In this document: positions 14,281 to 22,401 of the stretch, one piece after another
Position numbering within the stretch: the stretch's first letter is position 1
Layout: every line of letters begins with the position of its first letter
Assembly: GCA_038224615.1 (NCBI GenBank)
Contig: JBBRFH010000009.1
Span: 1 to 28,231 of the forward strand
Reading direction: 5' to 3'
DNA: 28,231 nucleotides
DNA from: JBBRFH01 sp038224615
GTDB lineage: Bacteria; Planctomycetota; Phycisphaerae; Tepidisphaerales; Tepidisphaeraceae
The notes under the pieces: generated by a model
What the model was told of the DNA's origin: nothing
The model's input: only the letters and a program-made list of their open reading frames with translations
Database searches by the model: none
Program-made: the position numbers and the translations under genes

Positions 14281-15749
14281 CGCAGCACCCGCGGGACGTT
14301 GCCGGGATCGATCGAGGGAAGGATCTCACGCGGCAGCAGAGGACCCTTAAGACGATCGGTCATCGACATGACGAACGTCGCGCTGTTGACCTGGTTCAGC
14401 CCGCCGTGCGTAGATTTCATATCGATCCACTTCTCGTACTCGGGCTTACCTGTGCTATAGCCGTCGCGGATCGACAGCAGCACGGTCGGCGCAGAGACGA
14501 CGAGTCGGCCAAACGCCGTCCACAATCGCGGCGGCGAGTTGGGCCAAGGATGATCGAGCGTCGCCTCGAACCATGCGCGTTCGTCGGCAAATCCATCGGC
14601 ATCAGCGATGCCTGACGTCTTCATGGCCTCGACCGGCTTCGCCAGATCAAGCACGTCGGCGTCGATCGGAACGTATCGCGTCCGCGTCCCCTTCGCTTCG
14701 ATTGCCGCACGCCCGCTGGCAGACTGGACGATCACCTTCGACCCATCGCGGTACATTGCGAGTTCGATCGCCTCGTGCCTGACCAGCGCCGCCGCCACCT
14801 CGCGCGGACGGCGCGTGTGCAACGCGGCGTTGGTGACCAGGCCGTTGATGCTGATCACGACATCGTTGTCATTCCGGACCGAATCGGTGACGTGGAAACC
14901 GTCCCTCGTCAGCAGAGCCGCCAACGACACGTTCTTTGTCGGAGTCAGGTTGTGGCCATGGTCGGCCATCATCGAGATGCGAATCGCCCCGCGACGTTCG
15001 TAAAGCAATTGCAGGCACAGTTGCCGCGCGCCGTCGAGCACTTCCTCCGCACCCGCGCGCCCGAACTTACAGACCATGCTGGCGGCACTGGCGGTATAGA
15101 CGAAGGTGGCGCGGTCGGGCGAGTCTTCAATCGCGCGGTAGCACCTGGCGAGTTCGCCGGCGTACCACGCGCGGGGATCGAGAAAACTCAGGCCGTGCTC
15201 ATCGTAACTGGCGTGGTAATGCATGCGCCGCTCCCACGGCTGCTCATGCTTGTCGATCGCCCGGCCCCACAGATCGCCGCGAAACTTGCCGAGGCGCGGG
15301 TCGTACTGCTCGTCGATCACGCCGGGCAATGGCGGCGCGTGGAGGAGTTCGCTGTAGCACAGTTCGGTCAGCGACGGGAATGCCGAGATCGTCTTGACCG
15401 GCGGCTTGAACCAACGGAAATCGCCTGCCGCGTATCGCTCGCTCATCACCTGGTACGGGAGCGAATCGAGCAGCAGGATCGCGTGCGGCAGTTCGCGGTC
15501 GTCATAGTCGGCAAGGCGATACACACGGTCGGGCATGCCGTCTTCATCGTCGTCGTAGAGCAACCGATCGACGGTGCCGGACGAATCGAATGCGAGCGCG
15601 AAATCGCGCCGGCCGTCGTGATCGACGTCGAACCATTCTGCATCGGGAGTGTGCTCGATTGATTTCTGCGGGAATGTCAGTCGCTCGCGCGGCGCGAAAC
15701 TACAGCCGCTGCAAAGCAGCAGGAAAACCAGGAGTGCGAATCGCCTCAT
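14277..15749 (-). CDS. Lipoprotein resembling the alkaline phosphatase / phosphodiesterase superfamily
   Basis: A 490-aa protein with a hydrophobic leader MRRFALLVFLLLCSGC and a likely lipid-modified Cys16 (the -3 residue is Cys, so the lipobox is not textbook). After about 60 residues of beta-rich sequence with an EF-hand-like DVDHDGRRDFAL segment and DDDEDGMPD, which look calcium-binding, comes an alkaline-phosphatase-like core: AILLLDSLPYQVM early and SMMADHGHNLTPTKN at about 297-311, where Asp and His would bind metal. A third candidate, STHGGLNQVNSATFVMS, is near the end. The nucleophile is not certain by eye. It starts in a 4-bp overlap with the MMPL exporter gene. A role in trimming phosphate or a phospho-head-group from an exported lipid is a guess from context. 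Confidence 0.7.
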   Translation of the reverse strand: MRRFALLVFLLLCSGCSFAPRERLTFPQKSIEHTPDAEWFDVDHDGRRDFALAFDSSGTVDRLLYDDDEDGMPDRVYRLADYDDRELPHAILLLDSLPYQVMSERYAAGDFRWFKPPVKTISAFPSLTELCYSELLHAPPLPGVIDEQYDPRLGKFRGDLWGRAIDKHEQPWERRMHYHASYDEHGLSFLDPRAWYAGELARCYRAIEDSPDRATFVYTASAASMVCKFGRAGAEEVLDGARQLCLQLLYERRGAIRISMMADHGHNLTPTKNVSLAALLTRDGFHVTDSVRNDNDVVISINGLVTNAALHTRRPREVAAALVRHEAIELAMYRDGSKVIVQSASGRAAIEAKGTRTRYVPIDADVLDLAKPVEAMKTSGIADADGFADERAWFEATLDHPWPNSPPRLWTAFGRLVVSAPTVLLSIRDGYSTGKPEYEKWIDMKSTHGGLNQVNSATFVMSMTDRLKGPLLPREILPSIDPGNVPRVLR

Positions 15750-18193
15750 TGAATCCCCCGCCGCCGCGCCATAAGGATAATGATCGGCCAAAGAACGAAG
15801 ATCGCCCCGAGGGTACACCCGGCGATGCCGACGTTCATAAGCCACCCCAGCGATTGCACCGCCGGCACGCTGGTGAACGCCAGCGAGCCGAAGCCGATGG
15901 TCGCCGTCGACGCGCACACCAACATCGCGGCCAGGCTGGCGCAGAAGTGCTCATGCAGACTGTCTCCCTCGCACCCACGCAAGGCGTCGGCGGCGAAGAT
16001 GCCGAAGTCAATGTTGATCCCGAGCAGCAGCGGCACCATGACGAGGTTCACCATGTTCAGTTCGATCGACGCCACGCGCATGACCGCCAGCAGCAGCACC
16101 AGGCTCACCGCCGTCGGCACCATCGCGAGGATCGCCAGCTTCAAGGAACGGTAATGCACCGCCAGGTACACCGCCACACCGCCGAACGCGAGGAGCGCGA
16201 CGCGGGGCAGGTCGCGTTGCACGGTCGCGAGCGTCTGCTGGCTGATGACCGACATCCCGGTGAGCGTGACGCCGTCGATGCCGCGGAGGATGTCGTTCAA
16301 CGCCACGGTCGTTCGTTCGATCTCCTGGCGCGTCTCTGGCGGATGTACAAACGTAAGGTGTACAAGCGCATCGTTGGCCGCTGAATCACGCGGCAATACG
16401 GTCGTGGCGAGTTCAGGATACTGACGCAGGTCGCCAGTGCCTGGGATGTGATCGGGCCGCAATAGTCTGACGAGGACCGAACGATATGGCACGTACGCCT
16501 TCGCATCGAAACCGCTTTGCTCGACGGTGCGATCGAATGCCGCCAGCGCCTGCTCGATGTCGCGATCGGTGAACGATTGCCCTCGCGCATGGGCGATCGC
16601 GGGATTGGGCAGGAGCGACGCGGGACCGAACACCGACTGCACACCGGCGTTGCGCGACGCGGGCGAGGCCAGTCGCGCTTGAACTTCGTGGCAGCGCGCG
16701 ATCAATTTGTCCGGAGAATCGGCGCGAACGTGTACCACGATCGATCCACCGCCGAGGCCCATTCGCTGCGAGACTTCAAGCTGTGCATCGAGTGGCGGGT
16801 TGGGCCGCGGGTGTAAGTTGTGAACGTCCTGGTCGAGGCCCGGCATTCGACCCGCAAAAGCAATAAAGATCACAGGGACGAGGACGATCGACGCGATCGT
16901 CAGTGTTCGCCGCGGCTGTCGCCATGCGACCTGCGTGAGCCGAAGGCGCGGCATGGCGTTCGTCTGCCGAAGCGATAGCAGCGCCGGCAGGATCGTCAGC
17001 CCGGCGACGAAGGCTCCGATGAGCGACAGCGATCCGACCACCGCGAAGTCTCGTAACAGCCGCACCGGAGACCAGCCGATGACGGCGAAGCCGATCACCG
17101 AAGTTACGCATGCGGCCAGCAGAGGCGCGGCCAGGCGCTGCACCATCTTCACCGGCGATCCGCCGGGGTGGTGGTGGGCGAGCATGTGCGTGGAGTAGTC
17201 GATACCGATTCCACCCAACGCCCCGCCGATCACCGCGGCCAGCGGAGTGATCGTGTCGCTGAAGAGCGCGTACATGCCAAAGCCGCACAGGATGCCGATC
17301 GCGATCGGCGTGAACGCGACGACGAATGTCCACACCGGACGGCGATAGAGCACGACGAACAGGCCGGCGAGAAAGAGGACCGAAGTCACCGTGTCCCAGA
17401 TCGCATCGGCGCGAATGCGGGCCGAATTGTACGCCGCGATCGCGTAGGAGCCGGTGATGCGCAGGTCGAGATGCTCGACGTTCATCGCCTCGGCGATCGC
17501 GGTCACGCGCTGAGTCAGTGCCTGGGAAAATTCCAGATCGCTCGGCGGCCGAGTTCCCTCGATGCGGACGAGCACGGCGCGGCCGTCGGGCGAGAAGAAG
17601 CCGTCGGAAGAGCTCGCGCTTGCAGGCAGCATCTGATTGAGCCGCCCCCCCAGCAGTTCGTGCAGGCGGAGCGGGTCGCGCAGGATCGCCTTTGCCAATC
17701 CACCCACCGCCGGCCCCGGGGCGGCGAGCATCGACTCATTGCGGCGGAATTGTTCGGCCATTGCCTCGGGCGTGAGTCGTCGTTTTGCTTCGGCCAGTTC
17801 GTCATCCGACAGGTACAACAGCCCCGCGGGCGCGACGATCTTCTCGACAAACTGCCGCGATTGCTCTGTCGGCCGATCGTGAACGGCGGCGACACGGCGC
17901 TGCTCCTTCACCAGCTCGCGCGACAGTCGCTCGGCAAACGCCAGCAGCTTGGCGCGATCGATCGGCTGTGCCCCCGGCACACTGGCCAACACCAGCATTT
18001 CTTCGGTGACGGGAAACGCGGTCATCACCCGCGTCATCGCGATGGTGGCCGGGTCGTTCGGACTGAGCATGGCGTCGAGCGACGTCTCGGGCTTCAGCCG
18101 CAGCACCGCGAGCAGGCTGATCGCCGCGAGAATCCCCGCGACGGTCAACGTGAGCATCGGCCGCCGTGGGGCGAGTGACAGGAGCCAGTTCAC
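15746..18193 (-). CDS. MMPL/RND-family lipid exporter
   Basis: An 815-aa inner-membrane transporter with the two-half RND layout: one helix, a large periplasmic loop (about 33-250), five helices; then a second copy with a helix near 420, loop 440-640 and helices 650-805. Family signatures are GGIGIDYSTHML in the first half (about 325-336) and LLGINIDFGIF in the second (about 727-737). In aryl-polyene and related clusters an MMPL protein (ApeM type) is thought to move the finished lipid out of the inner membrane. The start is GTG inside a GTGA overlap with the upstream lipoprotein gene, and its stop overlaps the next gene by four bases. Substrate is inferred from the operon. Confidence 0.92.
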   Translation of the reverse strand: MNWLLSLAPRRPMLTLTVAGILAAISLLAVLRLKPETSLDAMLSPNDPATIAMTRVMTAFPVTEEMLVLASVPGAQPIDRAKLLAFAERLSRELVKEQRRVAAVHDRPTEQSRQFVEKIVAPAGLLYLSDDELAEAKRRLTPEAMAEQFRRNESMLAAPGPAVGGLAKAILRDPLRLHELLGGRLNQMLPASASSSDGFFSPDGRAVLVRIEGTRPPSDLEFSQALTQRVTAIAEAMNVEHLDLRITGSYAIAAYNSARIRADAIWDTVTSVLFLAGLFVVLYRRPVWTFVVAFTPIAIGILCGFGMYALFSDTITPLAAVIGGALGGIGIDYSTHMLAHHHPGGSPVKMVQRLAAPLLAACVTSVIGFAVIGWSPVRLLRDFAVVGSLSLIGAFVAGLTILPALLSLRQTNAMPRLRLTQVAWRQPRRTLTIASIVLVPVIFIAFAGRMPGLDQDVHNLHPRPNPPLDAQLEVSQRMGLGGGSIVVHVRADSPDKLIARCHEVQARLASPASRNAGVQSVFGPASLLPNPAIAHARGQSFTDRDIEQALAAFDRTVEQSGFDAKAYVPYRSVLVRLLRPDHIPGTGDLRQYPELATTVLPRDSAANDALVHLTFVHPPETRQEIERTTVALNDILRGIDGVTLTGMSVISQQTLATVQRDLPRVALLAFGGVAVYLAVHYRSLKLAILAMVPTAVSLVLLLAVMRVASIELNMVNLVMVPLLLGINIDFGIFAADALRGCEGDSLHEHFCASLAAMLVCASTATIGFGSLAFTSVPAVQSLGWLMNVGIAGCTLGAIFVLWPIIILMARRRGIQ

Positions 18194-18933
18194 TTGAGCT
18201 TCTCCGCCCGCGCCGGCGGTTTGAACGCCGCAGGTGAGAGTTCGCCGTTGATTTCAGTGTCCTTGAAATAGATGTCGACCTGGCCGCTGTTGTTCCCGGT
18301 CGGCGAGATGTTCAGATGCATGGGCCAGACATTTTTATCGACCACCCGGTAGTCGCTGAATGAGATATGGGTCTGCGGCGTCTGCCCGTCCGGAAGTGTG
18401 ACCGAAGACAGCGCGAGCACGTCACGCCTGTACTGGCACACGAGCGTCGATTCGCCGCGCGCGACGTGCGTTCTGAGGAATTCGCCGTCGAGCGCCGACT
18501 GACGGACGTATGCCGGATTCGCAGAATCGAGAAGGATTTGCGTCCAGTTGAGGAGCATCGATCGGGTAAGCTGACGCGCGTCGCTTGCCTCGTCGCGCGC
18601 GATCCATACCCACGCGTCGTCGCCATTGGCGGTGAGATCGAGCACGGCCTGCCCGAGCTTCCACAGGCGAAGCCGCAAGTTGCCGGGGCGCTCGAGCACG
18701 ATCGCGCCGTCAAGCACAACCGACTTGCCGCTGGAGTCCGTCAGCCGTATGTCGGCGCGGGCATTGAAAGTCTGAATCGTCCGCTCGCGCTCGTGGATAA
18801 TCAGCAGCGCCTCCGCCTCGCCGCCGACCGCGTATTGAGGCAACGCCGAGTGCGAATCGACGGGACTGGTGCGGCAACCCCCGAGCGTTGCCGCCGCGAC
18901 CAGCGCCAAAGCGAGCACGCGCGTCCGGTTCAT
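18190..18933 (-). CDS. LolA-fold-like outer-membrane lipoprotein
   Basis: A 247-aa lipoprotein with signal MNRTRVLALALVAAATLGGC, where the final Cys20 is the lipidation site (LGGC lipobox). The body reads as alternating beta strands: TFNARADIRLTDSSGKSVV, GNLRLRLWKLGQAVLDLTA, DDAWVWIARD, VKDNVWPMHLNI-like strands (actual text VVDKNVWPMHLNI) and a C-terminal QVDIYFKDTEING. This resembles LolA/LolB-like lipid-binding proteins (DUF4292-type). It is translated by a 4-bp overlap with the AMP ligase gene and precedes the MMPL exporter. The likely role is accepting the polyene lipid at the outer membrane. Assignment is by fold-like pattern and context, not by a catalytic motif. Confidence 0.75.
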   Translation of the reverse strand: MNRTRVLALALVAAATLGGCRTSPVDSHSALPQYAVGGEAEALLIIHERERTIQTFNARADIRLTDSSGKSVVLDGAIVLERPGNLRLRLWKLGQAVLDLTANGDDAWVWIARDEASDARQLTRSMLLNWTQILLDSANPAYVRQSALDGEFLRTHVARGESTLVCQYRRDVLALSSVTLPDGQTPQTHISFSDYRVVDKNVWPMHLNISPTGNNSGQVDIYFKDTEINGELSPAAFKPPARAEKLK

Positions 18934-20252
18934 ATTGTCTCCAGCAGGTGACGAAGGATCTTCCCCGTGGGCGTACAGGGGAGCCTGTCGCGGAATTCGA
19001 TCTGTCTCGGGATCTTGTACGCCGCAAGGCGCGGGCGCGCAAACTCGCGAAGGGCGGCGGCGGCAGGCGGGTTCGCTGCGTCGCGGGGGATGATGATGGC
19101 CCGCACCTTGTGTACCGTGTCGCTCAGCTTCAGACCCAGCACCACGCTGGTCTGCACCTGCGGATGCCGGTTGAGGACTTCTTCCACTTCGAGCGGGTTG
19201 ACCTTCGCGCCGCCGACGTCGATGAGCAGGCGAATCCGCCCGGTGAGGGTGAGTTCGCCGCTGAGTTCGATGCGGCCAAGGTCGCCGGTGGGGAAATGGC
19301 CGTCGATCAGGCAGAGCGGTTCTTCGACGTAGTCGTCGAGCATCGACGCGCTGCGGATGGCGACTTCACCTTCTTCGCCGGGCGCGAGCGTCCGCGTGGG
19401 GTCGTCCATGGCGAGGATACGGACGGAGACGTTCTCAGCGGGGCGACCAACGGATGTCGCGGCATCGCGCGCGGGGTCGTTGTAGAAGACAGAGCCGACT
19501 TCAGTAAGCCCGTAAACCTGACCTACCAAAATGCCGAAGCGCGCAGCGAAGGCGCTGGCGACCCCCCCGGGCAACGGCGCACCGGCGGCGTAGACGCGCC
19601 GGAGCCGATGCTTCAGCAGCCGGTCATCCGCGGTCGTCGACAGCAGTTCGATGATCGATGGGACGGTCGGGAAGATCGTCGCGCCTTGCGTGATCGCCTG
19701 CGTGATCAGCGGGAGATTGAGCCCATCGCACAGCAGCACCGTGCTGCCGGCCCACAGTGGAGTAAGCAGTCCGTGCTCGATGCCGTAGGAATGCACCAGC
19801 GGGACGGCGGCGAGGACGCGGTCATGCTCGGTGTGGCCGATCGAGTCCGCCATCGCGCAGGCGACGGCGTCGAGCGAACGGCGCGAGCGGCGAACGATCT
19901 TCGGCATGCCCGTCGTGCCCGAACTGCACAGCAGCAGTTCGCCTTCGGACGTCGGCGATAGATTCTGCGTGCGCCGCATCGCACGATCGAACTCGGCGGG
20001 TGGGACGTCGGCCGATGTCGTGAAGACCGATCGCCCGTGCAGCAGCGCCGACAGGAACCGCGGCGCGAAGTCCAGCGTGTTCTTCGACTGAAGCATCACG
20101 CGCCGTTCGGCGGTCGCCGAGGCGGCGAGCACGCGTGCGACGAGGTCGCCGTAGGTCAGCGTCGTGCCGCCGGCCACGTCGATGTACGCCGCCCGCCCGG
20201 GGTCAAGCCGCGCGTGCGATTGGATGCGATTCCAGAGGAGCCAGTTAGTCAT
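18930..20252 (-). CDS. Aryl/acyl-acid AMP ligase (ANL superfamily)
   Basis: A 440-aa adenylate-forming enzyme, predicted to activate an aromatic acid with ATP and pass it to the ACP. Motifs in order: the phosphate loop CSSGTTGMPK (about 109-118), the HSYG segment, YGLTEVGS, TGDLG, the hinge GRIRLLIDVGGAKVNPLEVE, and the C-terminal catalytic Lys431 in CTPTGK. It is shorter than typical acyl-CoA synthetases (500-550 aa), as are ApeH and XanA2-type ligases in aryl-polyene clusters. It lies beside a chorismatase, which suggests its substrate is 3- or 4-hydroxybenzoate. ATG/stop overlaps of four bases join both neighbours. Substrate is inferred. Confidence 0.9.
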   Translation of the reverse strand: MTNWLLWNRIQSHARLDPGRAAYIDVAGGTTLTYGDLVARVLAASATAERRVMLQSKNTLDFAPRFLSALLHGRSVFTTSADVPPAEFDRAMRRTQNLSPTSEGELLLCSSGTTGMPKIVRRSRRSLDAVACAMADSIGHTEHDRVLAAVPLVHSYGIEHGLLTPLWAGSTVLLCDGLNLPLITQAITQGATIFPTVPSIIELLSTTADDRLLKHRLRRVYAAGAPLPGGVASAFAARFGILVGQVYGLTEVGSVFYNDPARDAATSVGRPAENVSVRILAMDDPTRTLAPGEEGEVAIRSASMLDDYVEEPLCLIDGHFPTGDLGRIELSGELTLTGRIRLLIDVGGAKVNPLEVEEVLNRHPQVQTSVVLGLKLSDTVHKVRAIIIPRDAANPPAAAALREFARPRLAAYKIPRQIEFRDRLPCTPTGKILRHLLETI

Positions 20253-21592
20253 GGCTTTTCTCCTGCGGCGTCGGCAACGGCCGGCTTCGATCCATCCCCG
20301 CTCGACGGCAACCCGTCAGGCGGCGGTCCCTTGAGCAGCGAGCAATGTGCCCGCCGCGGCACCAGCGGCACGTACTGCTGCGCCCACACGCAGAACTCGA
20401 AGAACTTGAGCCGCCAGCGCAGCTTCCACGACGGCTTGGGAAACACGGCGCCAGCGAGCGTGCTGATAACCGCGCTGTGGACCTGCAGCGGGCCCTGGCC
20501 TTCGACGAATAGTTCGCGGAAGGAGTGGCGATAGTAGTTCTTGATCAACTTCCAGAAAACGCTGGTGCTGCCTTCGACGAAGCGGATGTAATTCCGCCGC
20601 GCCGCGTCGGCCGCGAGTTCGCCGCGCAGCACCTGGGTGGCGAGCGTGCCCGCCTGCGAGGCTCCGACCATCGCCAGCGTGACCCCCGTCGAGAAGATCG
20701 GGTCAAGAAAACACCCGGCGTCGCCGACCAGAAAATAGCCCGGCCCGGCGTGCGGCGCGCAGGTGTAGCTGAAGTCCGACAGTACGCGATTGGTCGCCGG
20801 ACCCACCGCATCCCGCATCCGATGACGCACAACAGGGCATCGCTTGATCGCCCACTGCAGCAGGTCGGCCGGCGGCACATTCAGTTCCTTGACGAACTTC
20901 GGGCGCGTCACGAAGCCGACGCTGGTCTTCGTGTCGTTGAGACCGATGAGCCAGAACCAGCCTTCGTCGGTCATGATGATGCTGGGGTAGCCGGTCATGT
21001 CGCCGGTGAGGCGCTCGACGTGGTCGAAGTGCTCGAAGTAGGCGACCTTCTGCAGCTCCGGATCGACGAAGTTGCGCCGCGTGCCGACGTGCCGGCCGAC
21101 CACCGTACCGTGGCCGGAGGCGTCGATGATGATCCGTCCGTCGATGCTCTGACCGCTGTCGGTCTGCACCTGCACGTCGCCTTCGGCCAGCTTCGTGATG
21201 GCGCGGACGGCGGTGTTCTCGCGGACGTCGGCACCGGCTTTGCGCGCGTGGTCGATCAGCAGCTTGTCGAAGACCGATCGCTCGATGTTGAACACCGGCT
21301 GTCCGGGCAGCAGGCCCTCGCTGAACATGAACGTCATCGTCTGAAAATCATTGCCGAAGCCAAACTCCGCGCCGTACTTGGGCACATGCGGCAGTTTCAT
21401 TACATCGTCGTGCAGGCCGAGCTGCTTGAGCAACTGCATGTTGCGCGGCAGGATCGACTCGCCGATGTGGAAGCGCGGGTGCTGGTCCTTCTCGATCAGC
21501 ACCACCGAAAGCCCGGCGCGGGCCATCACCAGCGCCGCCGTCGATCCCGCAGGGCCGCCGCCGATGATGATGGCGTCATATTTTTCCGTCAT
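20249..21592 (-). CDS. Flavin-dependent halogenase-like oxidoreductase
   Basis: A 447-aa FAD enzyme of the tryptophan-halogenase / geranylgeranyl-reductase-like group. The dinucleotide fold is IIIGGGPAGS (11-17). IGESILP (43-49) is the family's GE-motif. Lys72 in HVPKYGAEF aligns with the lysine that forms the active halogenating species in characterised halogenases. WFWLIG at 212-217 approximates the WxWxIP motif (the final Pro is Gly). GDAGCFLDP binds FAD, and FLDPIFSTG (295-303) fits the FxxPxxSxG pattern of flavin halogenases. Brominated xanthomonadins provide a biochemical parallel. It could instead be an oxygenase or dehydrogenase of the same fold. The start at 21592 is set by a 4-bp overlap and by the MTEKYDAII beginning. 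Confidence 0.82.
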   Translation of the reverse strand: MTEKYDAIIIGGGPAGSTAALVMARAGLSVVLIEKDQHPRFHIGESILPRNMQLLKQLGLHDDVMKLPHVPKYGAEFGFGNDFQTMTFMFSEGLLPGQPVFNIERSVFDKLLIDHARKAGADVRENTAVRAITKLAEGDVQVQTDSGQSIDGRIIIDASGHGTVVGRHVGTRRNFVDPELQKVAYFEHFDHVERLTGDMTGYPSIIMTDEGWFWLIGLNDTKTSVGFVTRPKFVKELNVPPADLLQWAIKRCPVVRHRMRDAVGPATNRVLSDFSYTCAPHAGPGYFLVGDAGCFLDPIFSTGVTLAMVGASQAGTLATQVLRGELAADAARRNYIRFVEGSTSVFWKLIKNYYRHSFRELFVEGQGPLQVHSAVISTLAGAVFPKPSWKLRWRLKFFEFCVWAQQYVPLVPRRAHCSLLKGPPPDGLPSSGDGSKPAVADAAGEKP

Positions 21593-22401
21593 GCGTTGCT
21601 CCCGTCTGCGATCGCCACGCCTTCGACTTCCACCAGCAGTTCGCGCCGGCACAGCGCGGCGTACACGTACTCGATCGCGCCCACTTCGCCGAACGCCGAT
21701 CGCAGCTCGCGATCGACGACGTCCGCCGCCTCTGGATTCGGCAGGTAGACCCGCAGTGCTGGGAGCGATGACGGCCCGGCAAACGCGGCGCCGACGAGCG
21801 TCTTCAGATTAAGAATGGTCTCGCGGAGTTGGCCGTCGAGGTCGTTGAGGCAAATCGAATCCTCGCCGGTGATGGCGGCGGTGCCGGAGATGAGCAACGT
21901 GCCGCCGACACGCGTGCCGCGCGCGAAGCAAGGCGGACGCGGGCCGAATCTGTCGGAGTAGAGCATCGCGGGCATCTGGCGCGGGTTCTGGATCGATTCT
22001 CCCGGCGCGTCGAGCGCGACCGCGTGGATGACGGCGTGTTCACCCGCACACCCCACCGCTGACGCCGCAGGTGCCAGCAGCGGCAGCGCCTCCGCCCCGC
22101 CGTACCAGTTGCACATGGCCTCGAATCGGCCGGCGTTGAACGCCATGTAGCGCTCAAGACCGGGGCCCACTGTCTCAGTGATGCCGGGGACGAAATTCCA
22201 CATCCGCACGATGTGCAGGCGATCGACTTCGACGGCGTTGAGCTGGGCGCGGATGTCGTGGTACGCGTCCAGCGTGGCGCGGGTGAACTTGTCGGGCGCC
22301 AGCGAACGAGCCCCGCGGATCGTCGCCGAGACGATCAACGCGCCAGGTAGCAGCCCGCGGACGCGCATGGGAAGATCGGTGGTGGTGATGCACTGGGTCA
22401 T
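21589..22401 (-). CDS. FkbO/Hyg5/XanB2-family chorismatase
   Basis: A 270-aa enzyme expected to convert chorismate, with loss of pyruvate, to a hydroxybenzoate or a dihydroxy-cyclohexadienoate. Family blocks seen: RMWNFVPGI (66-74), GLERYMAFNAGR (81-92), the NPRQMPA segment (139-145), FGPRPPCFARG, LLISGTAAI (169-177) and, near the end, CRRELLVEVEG (251-261), holding the conserved glutamates near the catalytic site. The two-domain fold is related to RidA. It is shorter than XanB2 or FkbO (about 330-345 aa) because the N-terminal arm is reduced. XanB2 feeds 3-hydroxybenzoate to xanthomonadin synthesis, and the adjacent AMP ligase and KS suggest the same role. Which isomer it makes cannot be told. 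Confidence 0.88.
   Translation of the reverse strand: MTQCITTTDLPMRVRGLLPGALIVSATIRGARSLAPDKFTRATLDAYHDIRAQLNAVEVDRLHIVRMWNFVPGITETVGPGLERYMAFNAGRFEAMCNWYGGAEALPLLAPAASAVGCAGEHAVIHAVALDAPGESIQNPRQMPAMLYSDRFGPRPPCFARGTRVGGTLLISGTAAITGEDSICLNDLDGQLRETILNLKTLVGAAFAGPSSLPALRVYLPNPEAADVVDRELRSAFGEVGAIEYVYAALCRRELLVEVEGVAIADGSNA

Noticed and set aside
17168..18178. 336-codon open frame opposite the MMPL exporter
   Set aside because: Charged low-complexity antisense translation; the exporter's repeated RND motifs identify the minus strand as coding.
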